A stretch of DNA of 64,000 bases from assembly GCF_014395225.1 (NCBI RefSeq), contig NZ_CP060723.1, positions 496,001 to 560,000 of the forward strand, given 5' to 3'. Of the stretch, positions 54,542-63,467 are shown piece by piece. Positions within the stretch are counted from its first letter, which is position 1. Every line of letters begins with the position of its first letter. The notes beneath the pieces were generated by a model that was given only the letters and a program-made list of their open reading frames with translations, was not told where the DNA came from and ran no database searches. The position numbers and the translations under genes are program-made. The DNA is from Pedobacter roseus. GTDB taxonomy: Bacteria > Bacteroidota > Bacteroidia > Sphingobacteriales > Sphingobacteriaceae.

Positions 54542-55417
54542 TTATGTCAATTTACTGTATATAGTTCGCAAAAAATCTTCCAAAGTCATTGGACTCCTGC
54601 CCAATAGCTTCCTAACATCACTTTTATTGGTATCGAATTCCCCCTTCGCAATTGCCCCGCAAAACCTTGAAATATAGGCTGCATCATCTTCAGAAGCACC
54701 TGTCTGTATAAGCCATGCTATATATGAACTTATTTCTGGTTGGATATAAGTTACTGTTTTTCCAGTAATGTCTGATAACAATTCAGCAATCTCTGAAAAT
54801 GAGAATGCAGTTTCTGCAGCGATGACATATTCTTTGTTCTCATGACCAGAAGTAGTCAGTACAACAGCTGTTGCTTCAGCCATTTCAGCTATTGGCAAGA
54901 AAGGAGTTTTGCCATCCCCGGCAGGAATAGAGACACCATTATTTACTATATCTTTTCCAGATAATAACGGAATCATATCCGCATACATAGTGTTGTCCAT
55001 CAAAGTATATGGGATGTCTATTTGTTTCAGGTAATCAGCTGTAGTTGCGTGATATTGAACATCAGCACCCATTGTACTTTGCTTTAAATTTTTCATGTCA
55101 AAGCTCGTATAGATAATATGGCCGATACCCGTTTCCCTAGCTGCATTGATCACATTTTTGTGCTGCTCAAACCTGTAAACTATATCAGATGAAGAAGACA
55201 CAAGCAACAACTTGTCCACACCCTGGAATGCACTTTTTAAAGAGTCGTAGTTTTGATAGTCTCCAACCCTTATTTTAATACCTTTTGATCTCAATTCTGC
55301 TGCCTTAGTTTCATCTCTTACCAATGCTGTAATATCGCTTGGAGTTATCCCCCTTTTTAACAATGAATCTATGGTGGCTTTACCTAGATTCCCTGTTGCA
55401 CCAGTTACTAAAATCAT
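54542..55417 (-). CDS. NmrA-like NAD(P)H-binding oxidoreductase
   Basis: A 291-aa atypical SDR. It starts MILVTGATGNLGKATIDSLL, the Rossmann motif G-x-x-G-x-x-G. Family marks are VRVGDYQNYDSLKSAFQGVD-like and LLLVSSSS. It lacks the YxxxK of classical SDRs, as in QorB/NmrA proteins that reduce quinones or sense NADP. The start at 55417 is clear from the motif. It is divergent from an HxlR regulator 113 bases away, a common layout in which the regulator controls this gene. Confidence 0.9.
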   Translation of the reverse strand: MILVTGATGNLGKATIDSLLKRGITPSDITALVRDETKAAELRSKGIKIRVGDYQNYDSLKSAFQGVDKLLLVSSSSDIVYRFEQHKNVINAARETGIGHIIYTSFDMKNLKQSTMGADVQYHATTADYLKQIDIPYTLMDNTMYADMIPLLSGKDIVNNGVSIPAGDGKTPFLPIAEMAEATAVVLTTSGHENKEYVIAAETAFSFSEIAELLSDITGKTVTYIQPEISSYIAWLIQTGASEDDAAYISRFCGAIAKGEFDTNKSDVRKLLGRSPMTLEDFLRTIYSKLT

Positions 55418-55530
55418 ATATTTTGTTTTAAGTTTAATTACTTTTGTTACGCAAAGGAACAACTATTGATTTTAGAAAGCTAACATTGCTGTTGGTAACA
55501 AGACGAAAAGTGGTAACCTAAAAGTAACTA
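55418..55530. promoter_or_regulatory. Divergent promoter region with GTAAC repeats
   Basis: Three GTAAC boxes (near 55495, 55513 and 55525) lie between the SDR and HxlR genes. HxlR proteins bind short repeats in such regions, so these are plausible operators. Confidence 0.4.
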
Positions 55531-55848
55531 ATGGAAAATAAACTATACCATGCTGAATGTGGTGTTAATGCAGCGATAGCGCTGTTTTCAGGGCGATGGA
55601 AAGTGATAATTTTACACATGCTTTCCAAAAATACCAGACGTTTTGGTGAGATCCAGGCTAGGATACCTGCTGTTTCAAAAAAGGTGCTAACCGAACAATT
55701 GAAAGAACTTGAAGCTGATGGATTAATCAGTAGGAAGGAATATAAAGAGCTTCCGCCCCGGGTTGAGTATGCACTCACTCATTTTGGAAAAAGTCTCTGC
55801 CCTTTGTTAGCTGATATAGCAGCTTGGAAAAGAAAAACCATTTTATAA
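55531..55848 (+). CDS. HxlR-family transcription regulator
   Basis: A 105-aa winged-helix protein: ALFSGRWKVIILHMLSKNTR, FGEIQARIPAVSKKVLTEQL, KELEADGLISRKEYKELPPR, then VEYALTHFGKSL. The N-terminal Cys of YHAECGVNA is the residue that redox- or aldehyde-sensing HxlR proteins use. This fits control of the neighbouring quinone-reductase-like gene by electrophiles. Confidence 0.93.
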   Translation: MENKLYHAECGVNAAIALFSGRWKVIILHMLSKNTRRFGEIQARIPAVSKKVLTEQLKELEADGLISRKEYKELPPRVEYALTHFGKSLCPLLADIAAWKRKTIL

Positions 55849-56043
55849 GCTAATCCCACTGAGATACACTTATTCATGACCTTTTCTTTGCAGTATCCCC
55901 AAATTCGACTCGGAGGTTAATTAACAATAAGTTAATAATGTGATAACCTGATTTATGGTTTAGTAGAATACGTCTTTAATAATTTTGTGCAAATTATTTC
56001 ACCTTAAATGTAGCTGGATCTATCAATAACCTAAGTCAAAACA

Positions 56044-57243
56044 ATGCGAAGAATTAATGCTTTTATTGCCATTCTAACTATCGGTTTCTTAATAAATACA
56101 GGTAAAACATTTTCACAAATTAAGGATAAACCATACGTTATTTTTATCAGTGCAGATGGCTTCCGTTATGATTATGCTACAAAATTCAATGCGAGTAACT
56201 TACTTCGTTTATCTTCTGGAGGTGTAAAGGCAAAGCGTATGGTACCATCCTATCCTTCAGTAACCCGCCCGAACCACTATTCTCTTGTTACAGGATTGTA
56301 TCCCGGTCATACGGGGATTGCAGGTAATACTTTCTACGACCCTAAAAGTAAGACGACATTCAATAAAGCAGAAGGCAAATGGTTTACCAGTCAATCAATC
56401 TGGCAAACTGCAAGTAAAAGTGACGTAATTACAGCGAATATCAATTACCCTGATGCCCGTACCATTACAAAAGGTATGAAAGACGTTTATCAAATACAAA
56501 AATCGAAAGAAATAACAATTGATGATCAACTCGATGCAATTCAGGAATGGTTAAAAATGCCAGAGGGGAAAAGGCCGCATTTAATTACCTTATATTTTAA
56601 TGACGCTGACCATCAGGGACATATTTACGGTCCTGAAGCAGTCGAGGTAGCGGATGCAGCAAAAAAAATTGATGACAACATTGGCCGTATTGATGCTTTA
56701 GTAAAGTCAATAGGATTACCGGTTGATATCATTTTTGTATCAGATCATGGTATGATCGACATTGATAAAAGTAATATAATACCAATTCCGACTGCTGTTG
56801 ATACAATGAAATTTGTAGTCAATAACCAAAATTCTCTTGTAAATATATTCGCTAAAGATCCATCTTTTGTCATGAACACCTATCGGGATTTATTAAGTAA
56901 AGAAAAAAACGAGTATAAAGTGTATTTGAATTCCAACCTTCCTCAAAATTGGTTTTATGGCGGTAATGACGATAAACATGGACGTGCGGGAGACATAATT
57001 TTAGTTGCACAGTATCCTAAAACTTTTAATAATAAAGCCGGTAAAGGGATGCATGGCTTTGACCCTGAAAAAGTTGCAGAAATGGGTGCTTCTTTTATGG
57101 CTTGGGGACCATCATTTAAAAAAGGGATTATAATTGAGCAATTTAAGAATGTGGAAGTATACCACTTGTTATCTACAATGTTAAGGCTTCAAATTAATAT
57201 GAATGACGCAAAAGGTATGCTATCAAGAGAAATATTAAATTAG
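56044..57243 (+). CDS. NPP-type nucleotide pyrophosphatase/phosphodiesterase
   Basis: A 399-aa exported enzyme of the alkaline phosphatase superfamily. Signal peptide at residues 1-24. Metal and nucleophile residues: Asp38 in FISADGFRYDY, Thr74 in YPSVTRPNHYSLVTG, the DADHQGHIYGP block, SDHGMIDID, and His in DKHGRAGD and GMHGFDP. It hydrolyses phosphodiester or pyrophosphate bonds of nucleotides or lipids in the periplasm. The gene is alone, with 195 bases of upstream space. Confidence 0.93.
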   Translation: MRRINAFIAILTIGFLINTGKTFSQIKDKPYVIFISADGFRYDYATKFNASNLLRLSSGGVKAKRMVPSYPSVTRPNHYSLVTGLYPGHTGIAGNTFYDPKSKTTFNKAEGKWFTSQSIWQTASKSDVITANINYPDARTITKGMKDVYQIQKSKEITIDDQLDAIQEWLKMPEGKRPHLITLYFNDADHQGHIYGPEAVEVADAAKKIDDNIGRIDALVKSIGLPVDIIFVSDHGMIDIDKSNIIPIPTAVDTMKFVVNNQNSLVNIFAKDPSFVMNTYRDLLSKEKNEYKVYLNSNLPQNWFYGGNDDKHGRAGDIILVAQYPKTFNNKAGKGMHGFDPEKVAEMGASFMAWGPSFKKGIIIEQFKNVEVYHLLSTMLRLQINMNDAKGMLSREILN

Positions 57244-57643
57244 TCTTTAGTACTGTCCTCTCCACTAATGTTCAGGTCGTCTAACATTTTAAGATTTTGA
57301 CCCAGCAACAATGGTGTTAGATATATACTTTGATATTAGATATTTGTTCTTCAATAAGATTAATTGTCTCAAGAAACGAATATTATAATTAGGAAAAAAT
57401 ATAATCTACATTTAGCATCTTTTAATGGTAATATAGAATAGTTTATTGTAAATGGCAATTTCAGCAGAACACAACAGGCAATAAACTTGATATTTCTTGT
57501 TAGTTTATTTCAGGAAATTTGAAGGCAAAACAATACTTTTAAGTGGCTTAAAGAACAAAAAATTTTATCACGCCAGAGAAGTACAAATTGCAAAAAATCT
57601 TACCTTTAATACCTTTACGTACAATCAAGTCAAAATTTACATC
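57244..57643. other. Intergenic region, no gene seen
   Basis: AT-rich. The VOC frame stays open upstream to 57497, but that part has no coding pattern. Confidence 0.35.
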
Positions 57644-58093
57644 ATGAACATAAAGTATGCGCATACCAACATTATAACAAAGGATTGGAAGGAACTTGCA
57701 CGTTTCTATGAAATCGTGTTTAATTGTATAGCGGTTCCACCTATACGAAACTATCAAGGGGAATGGCTTGAAAAAGGCACCGGTGTCTTTAATGCTAATT
57801 TACAAGGAGTACAGTTACGGCTACCTGGCTATGGGGATAATGGACCGACATTAGAGATCTATCAGTATTCAGAAATGATTAATGCTGAAAGACACTTAGC
57901 TAATCAAAAAGGATTTGGACATATCGCATTTAATGTAGAGGATATTGCGGGGGTTTTAGCAATAGCATTAAAGAATGGAGCATCGAAAATTGGAGAGCTA
58001 AGCGAACATCATTTTGATAATATCGGTGTATTTAGGTTTATTTACATCTCAGACCCGGACGGGAATATAATAGAACTCCTAAACTGGAGTTGA
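57644..58093 (+). CDS. VOC-family (glyoxalase-like) protein
   Basis: A 149-aa metal-site dioxygenase/glyoxalase-like protein of one beta-alpha-beta-beta-beta pair. It starts MNIKYAHTNIITKDWKELAR with the first metal His, and carries LEIYQYSEM, KGFGHIAFNVEDI and SDPDGNIIELLNW with the second His and final Glu. ATG 57644 is the family start. Substrate unknown. Confidence 0.88.
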   Translation: MNIKYAHTNIITKDWKELARFYEIVFNCIAVPPIRNYQGEWLEKGTGVFNANLQGVQLRLPGYGDNGPTLEIYQYSEMINAERHLANQKGFGHIAFNVEDIAGVLAIALKNGASKIGELSEHHFDNIGVFRFIYISDPDGNIIELLNWS

Positions 58094-58395
58094 TATTAAT
58101 TTCGCAAACTTAGAAATTTGAAATCGAACGCTTTTTGGTTAGAAATCTTCAGCCATCTTGCGGCCTAAATATTATAATTATTGGAGAGATTTCGAGCTAA
58201 AATTTCAATAGAATGCTTTAAGACTAGGCATTTTATTTTAAAACCTGCTATTCTTTAATTCCTGAAATGCCTCGTTGCTTAGAAATTGGTAAAGTCAGAA
58301 GTAGCTACCTGAAGAATATTGAACGAAAGACATTTTGCTAATTTAATTTTCCTTTACTTAAAGCTGAAGACACCCAATGAGCTAAGTAATTTCCT

Positions 58396-58419
58396 TGGTG
58401 GAATATCAATATTCCACCA
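58396..58419. repeat. Near-perfect palindrome in an AT-rich gap
   Basis: Eleven bases on each side pair with a two-base centre (TGGTGGAATAT, then ATATTCCACCA). The surrounding 58094-58838 stretch has no supported gene. It may be an operator or a terminator stem. Confidence 0.5.
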
Positions 58420-58697
58420 TTTAATGGTAGGAGTTTACCATAATCATTCATGGCAAATTACTTTGACAAAATAGATTTAAGAAAGATTTGAGCGAGTCCT
58501 TAGATGAACCCTTTTCATATTTATTATCCATGATAAAACGTTTAAAAAAATAAATGCAAACCTATAGATCCAACTAAATCAGTCACCGTTCAACAATGTT
58601 ACATTTCGTGATAGTTGATGTTTCATTTCTAATTTACAGAACACTGTAAATTTTGAAAGAAAAGATGACTGAATTATATATATATAGTCTCATAAAA

Positions 58698-58803
58698 AGA
58701 ACATTAACCTGGTGCCGGTTGCCAGCTGCTCCCGATCAGATCCGCAAGGATATGGGTTAAGAAGTTAAGTCCGTAGCGAATTAAAAATCTCAAAAAACGA
58801 TGA
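58698..58803. repeat. Dispersed degenerate repeat, copy 2
   Basis: Shares GAACATTAA, TGCCGG and a CAAAAAACGATG end with 28126-28229 in the same direction. It has a stop-broken frame ending in KNLKKR, so both may be tails of one lost gene family. Confidence 0.5.
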
Positions 58804-58838
58804 TATTTACAATAATATGCTAGAAAACATCTCTCATC

Positions 58839-59348
58839 TTATTTGCAGTAGTAAGCTTCGAAGTGCCCTTTAAAATCAATATTCTGTTCCGGCCATTTCA
58901 CATTAACTTGTCCGCTCACCTTATCCCCTGTGATGGAACTGATGGTGATAATGGTTTGTTCTGAAGAGAATAATGAACCATTCTGACCGCTTGGATCGCC
59001 CGGATCATTAACTAGGATATAGGTATCATTGCCCGAAAAAGTGCCTGTCTTTTTGGGCACCGTCAGGCGTATCGAAAAATCACTCAATGGTGAACTACAG
59101 GTTTTGGATCCATCTCCTGCAATGTATATACTGAACAAGTCTTCGGGGCGGTAGTTATTCATGCCAAATTTTGTATAGCGCTCCAGTATAACTTTTGACG
59201 TAAAAGACGATCCGTATATCTTACCTGTAACTACCGGCGGCACATCTATTTCAGGGCGGGGTTGATCTTCATTTTTCTTGCAGCAAGTGAATATACTGAT
59301 CAGTAAGATTATACTAAAGAATCGTTTTAGGAGCTGATAAAAAGTCAT
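58839..59348 (-). CDS. Lipoprotein of unknown function, 169 aa
   Basis: Lipobox signal (FFSIILLISIFTCC, then KKNE). The mature part is beta-rich with a Pro-rich start (RPEIDVPPVVTG) and a conserved-looking GNDTYILVNDPGDPSG segment, ending in a Cys near the C-terminus. No family assigned. Confidence 0.65.
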   Translation of the reverse strand: MTFYQLLKRFFSIILLISIFTCCKKNEDQPRPEIDVPPVVTGKIYGSSFTSKVILERYTKFGMNNYRPEDLFSIYIAGDGSKTCSSPLSDFSIRLTVPKKTGTFSGNDTYILVNDPGDPSGQNGSLFSSEQTIITISSITGDKVSGQVNVKWPEQNIDFKGHFEAYYCK

Positions 59349-59421
59349 TGTAATTGGTGTTGGGTAAAAGTATAGGGAATTGATAGGATTAATTAGTGCA
59401 TTATTGAAAGACCAGAATGTG

Positions 59422-59838
59422 CTATGATTTCATCCTGACCGAGCCCAGACAAACTTCACCTTCTTCGATTCCGGTAACCCATATATTTAAAAATTCAATC
59501 CGGTCTTTAGTCAGCGTTTCTAGATATATCGATTCGCACATGGGGGCCACCGAACCGTAGGTTCCGCTGTTAGGGTATTTTGCAGCCAGTTCTGCATCAC
59601 GAAGTTGGATCCAGAGCCGCTGTGCATTCCTGAATTTTTTAATGAAAGTAGTTTCCCTGGAATAGCTTTTTAGGATCTTTTGGTATACGGCATTTAGTTC
59701 CATATCTGCCTTTTTAAAGTCCGAATAGGCCTTGATATTCATGGCGGTTTGCGACTGTGCAAAATTCGGAGCGATAAAGAGCATAGTCATGACGACAAAA
59801 GCAAATAGGAAAATCTGGGATTGGTACAGCTTTTTCAT
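59422..59838 (-). CDS. LprI/DUF1311-type exported protein
   Basis: A 138-aa exported protein. Signal peptide (FLFAFVVMTMLFIAPNFAQS). The mature helix-rich part has DFKKADMELNAVYQKILKSY, FRNAQRLWIQLRDAELAAKY and a PMCESIYLETLTKDRIEFLN end with the Cys of DUF1311. LprI-type proteins inhibit lysozyme. ATG 59838 gives the right signal peptide length. Confidence 0.8.
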   Translation of the reverse strand: MKKLYQSQIFLFAFVVMTMLFIAPNFAQSQTAMNIKAYSDFKKADMELNAVYQKILKSYSRETTFIKKFRNAQRLWIQLRDAELAAKYPNSGTYGSVAPMCESIYLETLTKDRIEFLNIWVTGIEEGEVCLGSVRMKS

Positions 59839-60148
59839 GGGTTTGATTATGGATATTTGCAATCTAAACCATTGAAAGATTCTTTTGTTTGAACAACTTG
59901 TTCACTGTGCTTGGACACATCAATACATTTGACCCGTTCTCGCCAATTTACAAATATAAAGCCAATCAAAAACTTACAACAAATCTATTGCTGGTGAGGC
60001 GGGGGGCAATTTATCTAGGTTTATCCATTACGTGGACAAACCAGTCAAGTTGACCCTATTTCGCTAAATCTACAACTGCACGATATTTAATTATTTAATT
60101 TAATTTAGTTTCCGGCGCAATGGGGTCAAAAGGCTCCGGTATATCCAA
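59839..60148. other. Intergenic region, no gene seen
   Basis: AT-rich with a G-run near 60000. No supported ORF, RNA or terminator. Confidence 0.3.
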
Positions 60149-60709
60149 TTAAGGTTCCTTTCTTCCCAGCTTATCACTGATTTCTATCACATAAAGATTC
60201 AAGGCCATTTTGTTCTTTGGTTTATATGCCGGATCATCCGATGTGGCTTTTTCAAGGAATTGCTCTTTGTTATAGGCTGCTATGGTGTTGCTTAGTGAAT
60301 CTTTGATCTCCAGTTTAAAATTGCCGGGAAAATAAATGCTGTCGCCCGTAGATATGGGCAGAATATGTTCAGCTGTGTGATAAGTTCCACTCCGGACATT
60401 TAGGGTATCGCTGATGTTTTTTAGCTCTTTTCCATCTTTGAACCTATAGGAAATGATAGCAAGATGGCTATTGCGGGTGAGGTTCTTTATTGAAATCCAC
60501 TTACTACGCGCAGCCTCTTCAGCGGCCCTTTCCCTTGGATCGGTTGAGGTGTAAAAGAGAATGGCTGCAATTGCGACTAAAAGTCCAAAAGCCCCTAGTA
60601 CAAGTCCAATCGAGTAGAAAATTTTTACCTTCAATGATTTGTTCCTTAGGAAAAAGAAATTAAAAAAGAAAAGTATAATTACGGTAATGATCAGAAATGC
60701 AATTGTCAT
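60149..60709 (-). CDS. Membrane protein of unknown function, 186 aa
   Basis: Two hydrophobic segments at the start (TIAFLIITVIILFFFNFFFL and FYSIGLVLGAFGLLVAIAAI), then a soluble part with beta strands (SHLAIISYRFKDGKELKNIS). It lies 11 bases after the 60721-61443 gene on the same strand, so both form a short operon. No family assigned. Confidence 0.62.
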   Translation of the reverse strand: MTIAFLIITVIILFFFNFFFLRNKSLKVKIFYSIGLVLGAFGLLVAIAAILFYTSTDPRERAAEEAARSKWISIKNLTRNSHLAIISYRFKDGKELKNISDTLNVRSGTYHTAEHILPISTGDSIYFPGNFKLEIKDSLSNTIAAYNKEQFLEKATSDDPAYKPKNKMALNLYVIEISDKLGRKEP

Positions 60710-60720
60710 TGTATCGGGTT

Positions 60721-61443
60721 TTATCTGTTAAATTCAATTAAACTGTCTTTGGGCAGGTCATATTCATAAAGCTTGTCAGTATCGGTATCGTAATAAAGCC
60801 ATTGTATGGTATTGATGTGGTGCTCGGATATACCGGAAATCCCGATGAGTACATATTCTTTGGCTTCCCTGGTCTGGTTTTCAATGGAGTAATTGATCTC
60901 CTTACCATTTTTAATCATTGACTGCAGCAGCTGGTTTGCTGAACCTGCCACATAGTATTCCACCACCAGATAAAGTTTATCCAGAAAGGATTTAGCGTAG
61001 TTCTCCTGCTTTCCCCAGTGGTACTTCAGGGGTTTACGATAGGTTTTTCTGAACCTGGAAACTTTTCCGTCAGCTATTTTTTTGACCGAAACGATTTTTT
61101 GGGCCTGTTCTGCGCGCTCGCTATCGCCGGCAATATAAATGGTATCGGTTTTCCATACCACTTCAATCAGATCGCCCCTTAACAGCCTTCTTTCATCGCT
61201 GCTGTCATTTATAAAAGATACAAGCTCATTCTTCCTGCGTGCGCTGAGCAGCGGATAGTCACCATCATCATTATAAGCCAGAAATTCTGCGATGGTTCTG
61301 TTCCCTGTTTGCCTGCCAGCTGCTTTTTTAGGTTCAACTTTTTTTTCTGCTCTACCCTCAACAGTGGGCTTAAGCTTTTCTTCCTTACCTGAATGGCAGG
61401 CGGCAAGGCGGAGTACAAATAAAATAATAGAGAGGTTTTTCAT
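60721..61443 (-). CDS. Lipoprotein-like protein, 240 aa
   Basis: The N-terminus resembles a lipobox signal (LSIILFVLRLAAC, then HSGKEE). Residues 20-45 are a charged Lys/Glu stretch. The remainder is mixed alpha/beta with a KSFLDKLYLVVEYYV segment. First of a two-gene unit with the 186-aa membrane protein. No family assigned. Confidence 0.62.
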   Translation of the reverse strand: MKNLSIILFVLRLAACHSGKEEKLKPTVEGRAEKKVEPKKAAGRQTGNRTIAEFLAYNDDGDYPLLSARRKNELVSFINDSSDERRLLRGDLIEVVWKTDTIYIAGDSERAEQAQKIVSVKKIADGKVSRFRKTYRKPLKYHWGKQENYAKSFLDKLYLVVEYYVAGSANQLLQSMIKNGKEINYSIENQTREAKEYVLIGISGISEHHINTIQWLYYDTDTDKLYEYDLPKDSLIEFNR

Positions 61444-61739
61444 TACCGGGTAGCTGATCTTTTTTGGCCTGAGCGGTAAATATAAGTGTTGAAAGCGGAA
61501 AACCCGAGCGAAACGCGGCAGAAATATGCCGCTTTAAAATGTAGACAAGGGAATTTTATTTTTATAAAACAGTAGCCCGGATAATGCCTCCAGTGCGTGA
61601 GTCGGGAAAAAGCAAGACAGCCTGATACTGGCCTGGAATAGCTTTTAAGCATGATCAAAAAATAAATCGTTGGGTATTGTCATGGGTATTGTCAAAGAAA
61701 AACCTGCGGAAGCTAAATCTTTGTCCACCCGCTCTGATG

Positions 61740-61872
61740 GGCATAGCCGGCGGAGCCGGGGGCAGAGGTCTTTGACGTATGGGAACGAAACATTATCCTG
61801 CGAAAGCAGGAAATTTTGCGAAGCTTTGAGATGAGCTCAAAGGCGAAAGCGCATTGGCAGGTCCATGGGACC
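61740..61872. other. Hairpin-rich segment, candidate oriT or small RNA
   Basis: Several perfect hairpins lie close together: CCGGC-GGA-GCCGG (61748-61760), TCCTGC-GAAA-GCAGGA with a GNRA loop (61796-61811), CTTTGAG/CTCAAAG (61824-61842) and GTCC-ATG-GGAC (61861-61871). The segment is 200 bases ahead of the mobilisation genes, where oriT often lies. The whole 61444-62072 stretch is otherwise gene-free. Confidence 0.35.
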
Positions 61873-61944
61873 CGTTTTGTATAAAATGACGTTGGTAGTT
61901 CCGAAAAATGAATATCCTCTGAGGCGAATCCTTTTAGGGGAACC

Positions 61945-61980
61945 GGGCAGGCGCTTTTGCGCTGTGCCCTTTTTTTTTGG
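61945..61980 (+). terminator. Terminator-like hairpin
   Basis: GGGCAGGCGC, loop TTTT, GCGCTGTGCCC, then a run of T bases. It lies ahead of the toprim gene and may shield it from upstream transcription. Confidence 0.65.
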
Positions 61981-62072
61981 CTTTTTTTTAGCCTGGTTTC
62001 GCTTTTTCGGGGTCTGCATGATTTTTTCTAATAATAACACACCAGGAATTTCTCCCGAAAATAAAACAGCAT

Positions 62073-63020
62073 ATGGAAGAGAACAGAATTGACCTTAAAT
62101 CCCTAAAGGAAGGGACCGACCTTGTCCTGCTCCTGTCGAAGCTTGGCTTTGAACCCATCAAACGTTCGGGCGGAGAACTTTTTTATCTCTCCATGCTCAG
62201 GGACAACGATACCTCGCCATCTTTCTGCGTTAATGAAAAGCTGGGCATCTGGTATGATCACGGGCTGGCAAAGGGAGGGACCGTGGTCGATTTCGCGCTC
62301 GCCTATTGGCCCGGGCTTGACTTCCGCCAGGCAATGGAAAAACTCATTTCCCACGCCGGGGGAAGCGGGCTGGGGCCCTTAGCGGCAAGGCCCCGGCAGG
62401 CCGAGCTGCCCATGCGCCACCCTTCTTACCTTATCCGGGAGACAAGGCCGATAGGCACTAAGGCTGCAATCAGCGATTTTCTCTCCGGCAGGGGAATCCT
62501 CAAGGTCGCCCCTCCCTATCTCAGGGAAGTATATTACAGCGTCAAAAAAGAAGGGGAAAAACGCATGGAGCTTTTTGCCGCAGGATGGCAGAACGGGCTG
62601 GGGGGATGGGAGGTGAGAAGTAAAAACTTTAAAGGCTGTCTGGGCAAAAAATCAATGAGCTTTATTAGCGGCAGCGGCAGCTCTCTGGCCGTATTTGAGG
62701 GCATGATGGATTTTTTGAGCTGGAAGCTCGATTATCCGCAGGCTACTTCTAGTGCACTTATTTTGAACTCGGTTGCTTTTTTAAAGCCGGCAATACTTAT
62801 GGCAGGGGACTACCACAGCGTGGAGCTGTATTTTGACCATGACCTTTCGGGACGAAAGGCAAGCGGAGAATTTCTGAAAAGCCATTCAGGTGCGGTCGAC
62901 CGCTCAGAAATATACCGGGGCTACAACGACTACAACGAAATGACCCAGCACTCGATTAGCCCCGGAAAGCAGTCCATCACCCAAAAAGAAAATCTCCCTT
63001 TTAAAAGCAAAACCAGATAG
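62073..63020 (+). CDS. Primase-like toprim protein of a mobile element
   Basis: A 315-aa protein. The N-terminal part resembles the DNA primase zinc-binding fold (NDTSPSFCVNEKLGIWYDHG, then VVDFALAYWPGLDFRQAMEK), but the CHC2 cysteines are missing. Toprim residues are visible in AVFEGMMDFLSW (Glu) and YFDHDLSGRKAS (Asp-x-Asp). Proteins like this head the mobilisation modules of Bacteroidota integrative elements and may prime replication of the transferred strand. It is followed at 57 bases by the MobC-like gene. Confidence 0.85.
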   Translation: MEENRIDLKSLKEGTDLVLLLSKLGFEPIKRSGGELFYLSMLRDNDTSPSFCVNEKLGIWYDHGLAKGGTVVDFALAYWPGLDFRQAMEKLISHAGGSGLGPLAARPRQAELPMRHPSYLIRETRPIGTKAAISDFLSGRGILKVAPPYLREVYYSVKKEGEKRMELFAAGWQNGLGGWEVRSKNFKGCLGKKSMSFISGSGSSLAVFEGMMDFLSWKLDYPQATSSALILNSVAFLKPAILMAGDYHSVELYFDHDLSGRKASGEFLKSHSGAVDRSEIYRGYNDYNEMTQHSISPGKQSITQKENLPFKSKTR

Positions 63021-63077
63021 GCTGACCAGCCTAAAAAAACAGATTTCAAATCCCGTTAAGCGTTAAATGTTTTAGTT

Positions 63078-63467
63078 ATGGCAAAAAGAAAAGAAGGAGG
63101 GCACCGGGCAAACCTGGTCAGGTGTTATCTGAATGATAACGAGTACCGCAGGTTCCTCGCCTTTGCCCAGGCGCTCAACATGAACTTATCGGATCTGATC
63201 CGAAGGGAGATCATCTACAGCGGGCTCATTGAATCAGACCCCGGAAAGTTGCTGGTCCTTTTTGGAACTATCGGCTCGGAGCTTGGCGCCATCCGTAAGC
63301 TGCTGGGCGAAATCAGGGGAGGCCCGGGCCCGCCACCAGCGCCCGACGAATCGTCCCTGCAGCGCCTTGAAAATTCCATAAATGCCTTCCAAGCCTCACA
63401 AGATTCCCTTTTAGGGCAGATCAGGTCGATCATGCAGCGGCTGGATATAAAGTCAAAACCGGTATGA
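63078..63467 (+). CDS. MobC-like relaxosome accessory protein
   Basis: A 129-aa protein. The first 60 residues look like a ribbon-helix-helix DNA binder (VRCYLNDNEYRRFLAFAQAL, then NLSDLIRREI). The rest is helical, with a Pro-rich hinge (RGGPGPPPAPDE). MobC proteins bind oriT and help the relaxase nick. Its stop overlaps the relaxase start by 4 bases (ATGA), so both are coupled. Confidence 0.85.
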   Translation: MAKRKEGGHRANLVRCYLNDNEYRRFLAFAQALNMNLSDLIRREIIYSGLIESDPGKLLVLFGTIGSELGAIRKLLGEIRGGPGPPPAPDESSLQRLENSINAFQASQDSLLGQIRSIMQRLDIKSKPV

